Source of the DNA: Promethearchaeota archaeon
Lineage (GTDB): Archaea > Asgardarchaeota > Lokiarchaeia > Sigyniarchaeales > SOKP01
Direction: 5' to 3'
DNA length: 64,000 bases
Assembly (NCBI GenBank): GCA_019058425.1
Contig: JAHPYZ010000003.1
Coordinates: 1 to 64,000 of the forward strand
Each line of letters starts with the position of its first letter. Position 1 is the stretch's first letter. Shown here piece after piece: positions 63,090 to 64,000 of this stretch. A model generated the notes under the pieces. That model did no database searches and had not been told where the DNA came from. It was given only the letters and a program-made list of their open reading frames with translations. A program made the position numbers and the translations under genes.

Positions 63090-63722
63090 ATGGATTTTGA
63101 AAAACTTACAGAACTAGTAATTGAATTGGAAGTTGATGATATTGCAGACGCAGTAAAAGAAGCTTTAAATGAAGGTAAAGATGCTTTTGATGTTTTAAAT
63201 TCTTTAACAAAGGGGATGGATGAAGTAGGACGCCGTTATGAAGAAAAAGAATACTATCTCACAGAACTCGTTCTTGCAGGAGAGACTATGAAAGAAGCTT
63301 TTGCTGTTTTGAAGCCAGCATTGGCTGCAACCGAAAGAGCAGAGGATAAAGTGAAAATCATATTGGCTACTGTGAAAGGAGATAATCATGATATAGGAAA
63401 AAATATACTTGGTTCACTTCTCTTAAGTTCTGGTTTTGAACTACATGATTTGGGGATGGACGTCGATGAGAATACAATAATTGAAAAGATTAAAGAAACT
63501 GGAGCTACAATTGTTGCCTTAAGTACTTTATTGACTATGACCGTTGAAAACATAAAAGTTGTTCATGAAGCTTTACAAGCCGCTGGTTTACGAGATAATG
63601 TTAAATTAATTGTTGGTGGTGCTCCTTTAAATATGGAACTTGCAAAAAGACTTGGAGCTGATGATTTTGCAGACGACGCGGTCGATGGTGTAAAACATAT
63701 TAAACAACTAGCTGGAATGTAG
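63090..63722 (+). CDS. Corrinoid protein (methyltransferase-associated, MtbC/MttC type)
   Basis: 210 residues. A helical cap domain ('LNEGKDAFDVLNSLTKGMDE', 'YLTELVLAGETMKEAFAVL') precedes a B12-binding Rossmann domain with the base-off/His-on motif 'GDNHDIGKN', then 'GFELHDLGMDVDEN' and 'LIVGGAPLN'. It carries a methyl group on cobalt between a substrate-specific methyltransferase and a second one, as for methylamines or methoxy compounds. Its methyltransferase partner is probably encoded beyond the right edge; a TusA-like gene starts next. Confidence 0.92.
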   Translation: MDFEKLTELVIELEVDDIADAVKEALNEGKDAFDVLNSLTKGMDEVGRRYEEKEYYLTELVLAGETMKEAFAVLKPALAATERAEDKVKIILATVKGDNHDIGKNILGSLLLSSGFELHDLGMDVDENTIIEKIKETGATIVALSTLLTMTVENIKVVHEALQAAGLRDNVKLIVGGAPLNMELAKRLGADDFADDAVDGVKHIKQLAGM

Positions 63723-63929
63723 TAGACTTTCTATCTAATTTCTTCTTTTTTATGCACTTAATTTTAATGATTTATAAAATATAATCATCCTTTTTTATGG
63801 ATTTTATATAATTTTTCTTAATTAGAATAAAATTTACTAAATTATAATAAGAAGATTTATACTCTTTTTGAATCGTTTATATCTCAAGGAATAAAATAAA
63901 AATAGAATCGTTTTAAAGAGGTTTTTAAA

Positions 63930-64000
63930 GTGAGTCATGAGGAAAATGAGGGAATAACAATTGATGAAGAATTAGATACTCGTGGTTTATTCTGTCCAGA
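63930..64000 (+). CDS. TusA-like sulfurtransferase, N-terminal part
   Basis: The frame runs off the right edge. From a GTG at 63930 it reads 'MSHEENEGITIDEELDTRGL' and then 'FCP', where 'LDTRGLFCP' is the start motif of TusA/SirA/YeeD proteins with the active Cys. These carry sulfur in tRNA thiolation or Mo-cofactor routes. A 14-residue acidic leader precedes the domain. Confidence 0.75.
   Translation, partial: MSHEENEGITIDEELDTRGLFCP

Noticed and set aside
1-64000. CRISPR array or cas genes
   Set aside because: No regularly spaced repeats with unique spacers and no Cas-like proteins. The three 35 bp repeats are 1.3 kb apart.
1-64000. Intact insertion sequence or prophage
   Set aside because: No transposase, integrase or structural phage gene in any frame.

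Overview
The window is 64 kb of an AT-rich archaeal chromosome, most likely from a Lokiarchaeia-type Asgard (Promethearchaeota) genome. The information-processing genes are archaeal/eukaryotic in type: S19e, S26e, L31e, L39e, L18Ae, eIF6, PDCD5, TFB, archaeal DnaG, Nep1, Rpp21, Gar1, archaeosine synthase. They sit beside features enriched in Asgard archaea: roadblock/LC7 proteins, a pair of longin-like proteins, a Get3-like ATPase, and TPR/SNAP-like proteins. This placement is inference from gene content; no rRNA is present to confirm it.

Layout. 0-6.7 kb: end of an inositol dehydrogenase gene, hypothetical proteins, a MalY-type PLP enzyme, a CHK-like kinase and a luciferase-like oxidoreductase whose flanks carry three copies of a ~35 bp repeat, then a longin-like protein. 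6.8-7.0 kb: a GC-rich structured intergenic element, probably a ~193 nt non-coding RNA on the minus strand. 7.1-9.4 kb: AlkD-like glycosylase, SPL-like radical SAM protein, tRNA-Gly(UCC). 9.4-16.4 kb: the conserved archaeal translation/secretion cluster. Nep1, Rpp21 and a CRM protein lie on the minus strand; S19e, PDCD5, L39e, L31e, eIF6, L18Ae, prefoldin alpha, FtsY and SecE lie on the plus strand; DnaG follows, convergent. 16.9-25 kb: Get3-like ATPase, HdrD-like Fe-S protein, decayed fragments resembling arsA/get3 and ahcY, a second LLM oxidoreductase, an APH-like kinase, ahcY, and divergently from ahcY a regulator that carries one TBP repeat between two Lrp/AsnC modules. 25-31 kb: ArcS and RaSEA (archaeosine), Gar1, TFB, two roadblock-type proteins. 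31.1-31.4 kb: a second GC-elevated structured region. 31.5-37 kb: HTH/RHH regulator with repeated operator-like motifs, a second longin-like protein, an ECF cobalt/nickel transporter (CbiO, CbiQ, CbiM-PDGLE), and an ABC-2 exporter. 37-47 kb: double Lrp regulator, TrmY, a CDP-alcohol phosphatidyltransferase, S26e (apparently starting with ATT), a PIN-TPR protein with a decayed duplicate of its 3' end, MobB, a large orphan protein, a HypE-like protein. 47-64 kb: NDP-forming acyl-CoA synthetase, CO dehydrogenase/acetyl-CoA synthase gamma subunit, HAD phosphatase, a secreted C25-like protease, a TPR/SNAP-like protein (also with a likely ATT start), an orphan DppB-type permease, a MoaD/ThiS-like protein, a cold-shock protein, RNase Z with a coiled-coil partner, a MacB-like ABC exporter, a corrinoid protein, and the start of a TusA-like gene.

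Metabolically the window fits an anaerobic Wood-Ljungdahl lifestyle: the AcsC-type subunit, corrinoid protein, F420-type oxidoreductases, HdrD-like protein, cobalt/nickel uptake and Mo/W-cofactor genes belong together. The points most worth following up are the Lrp-TBP-Lrp regulator, the two GC-rich structured intergenic elements, two genes that seem to start at ATT, and the gene remnants showing recent local decay.
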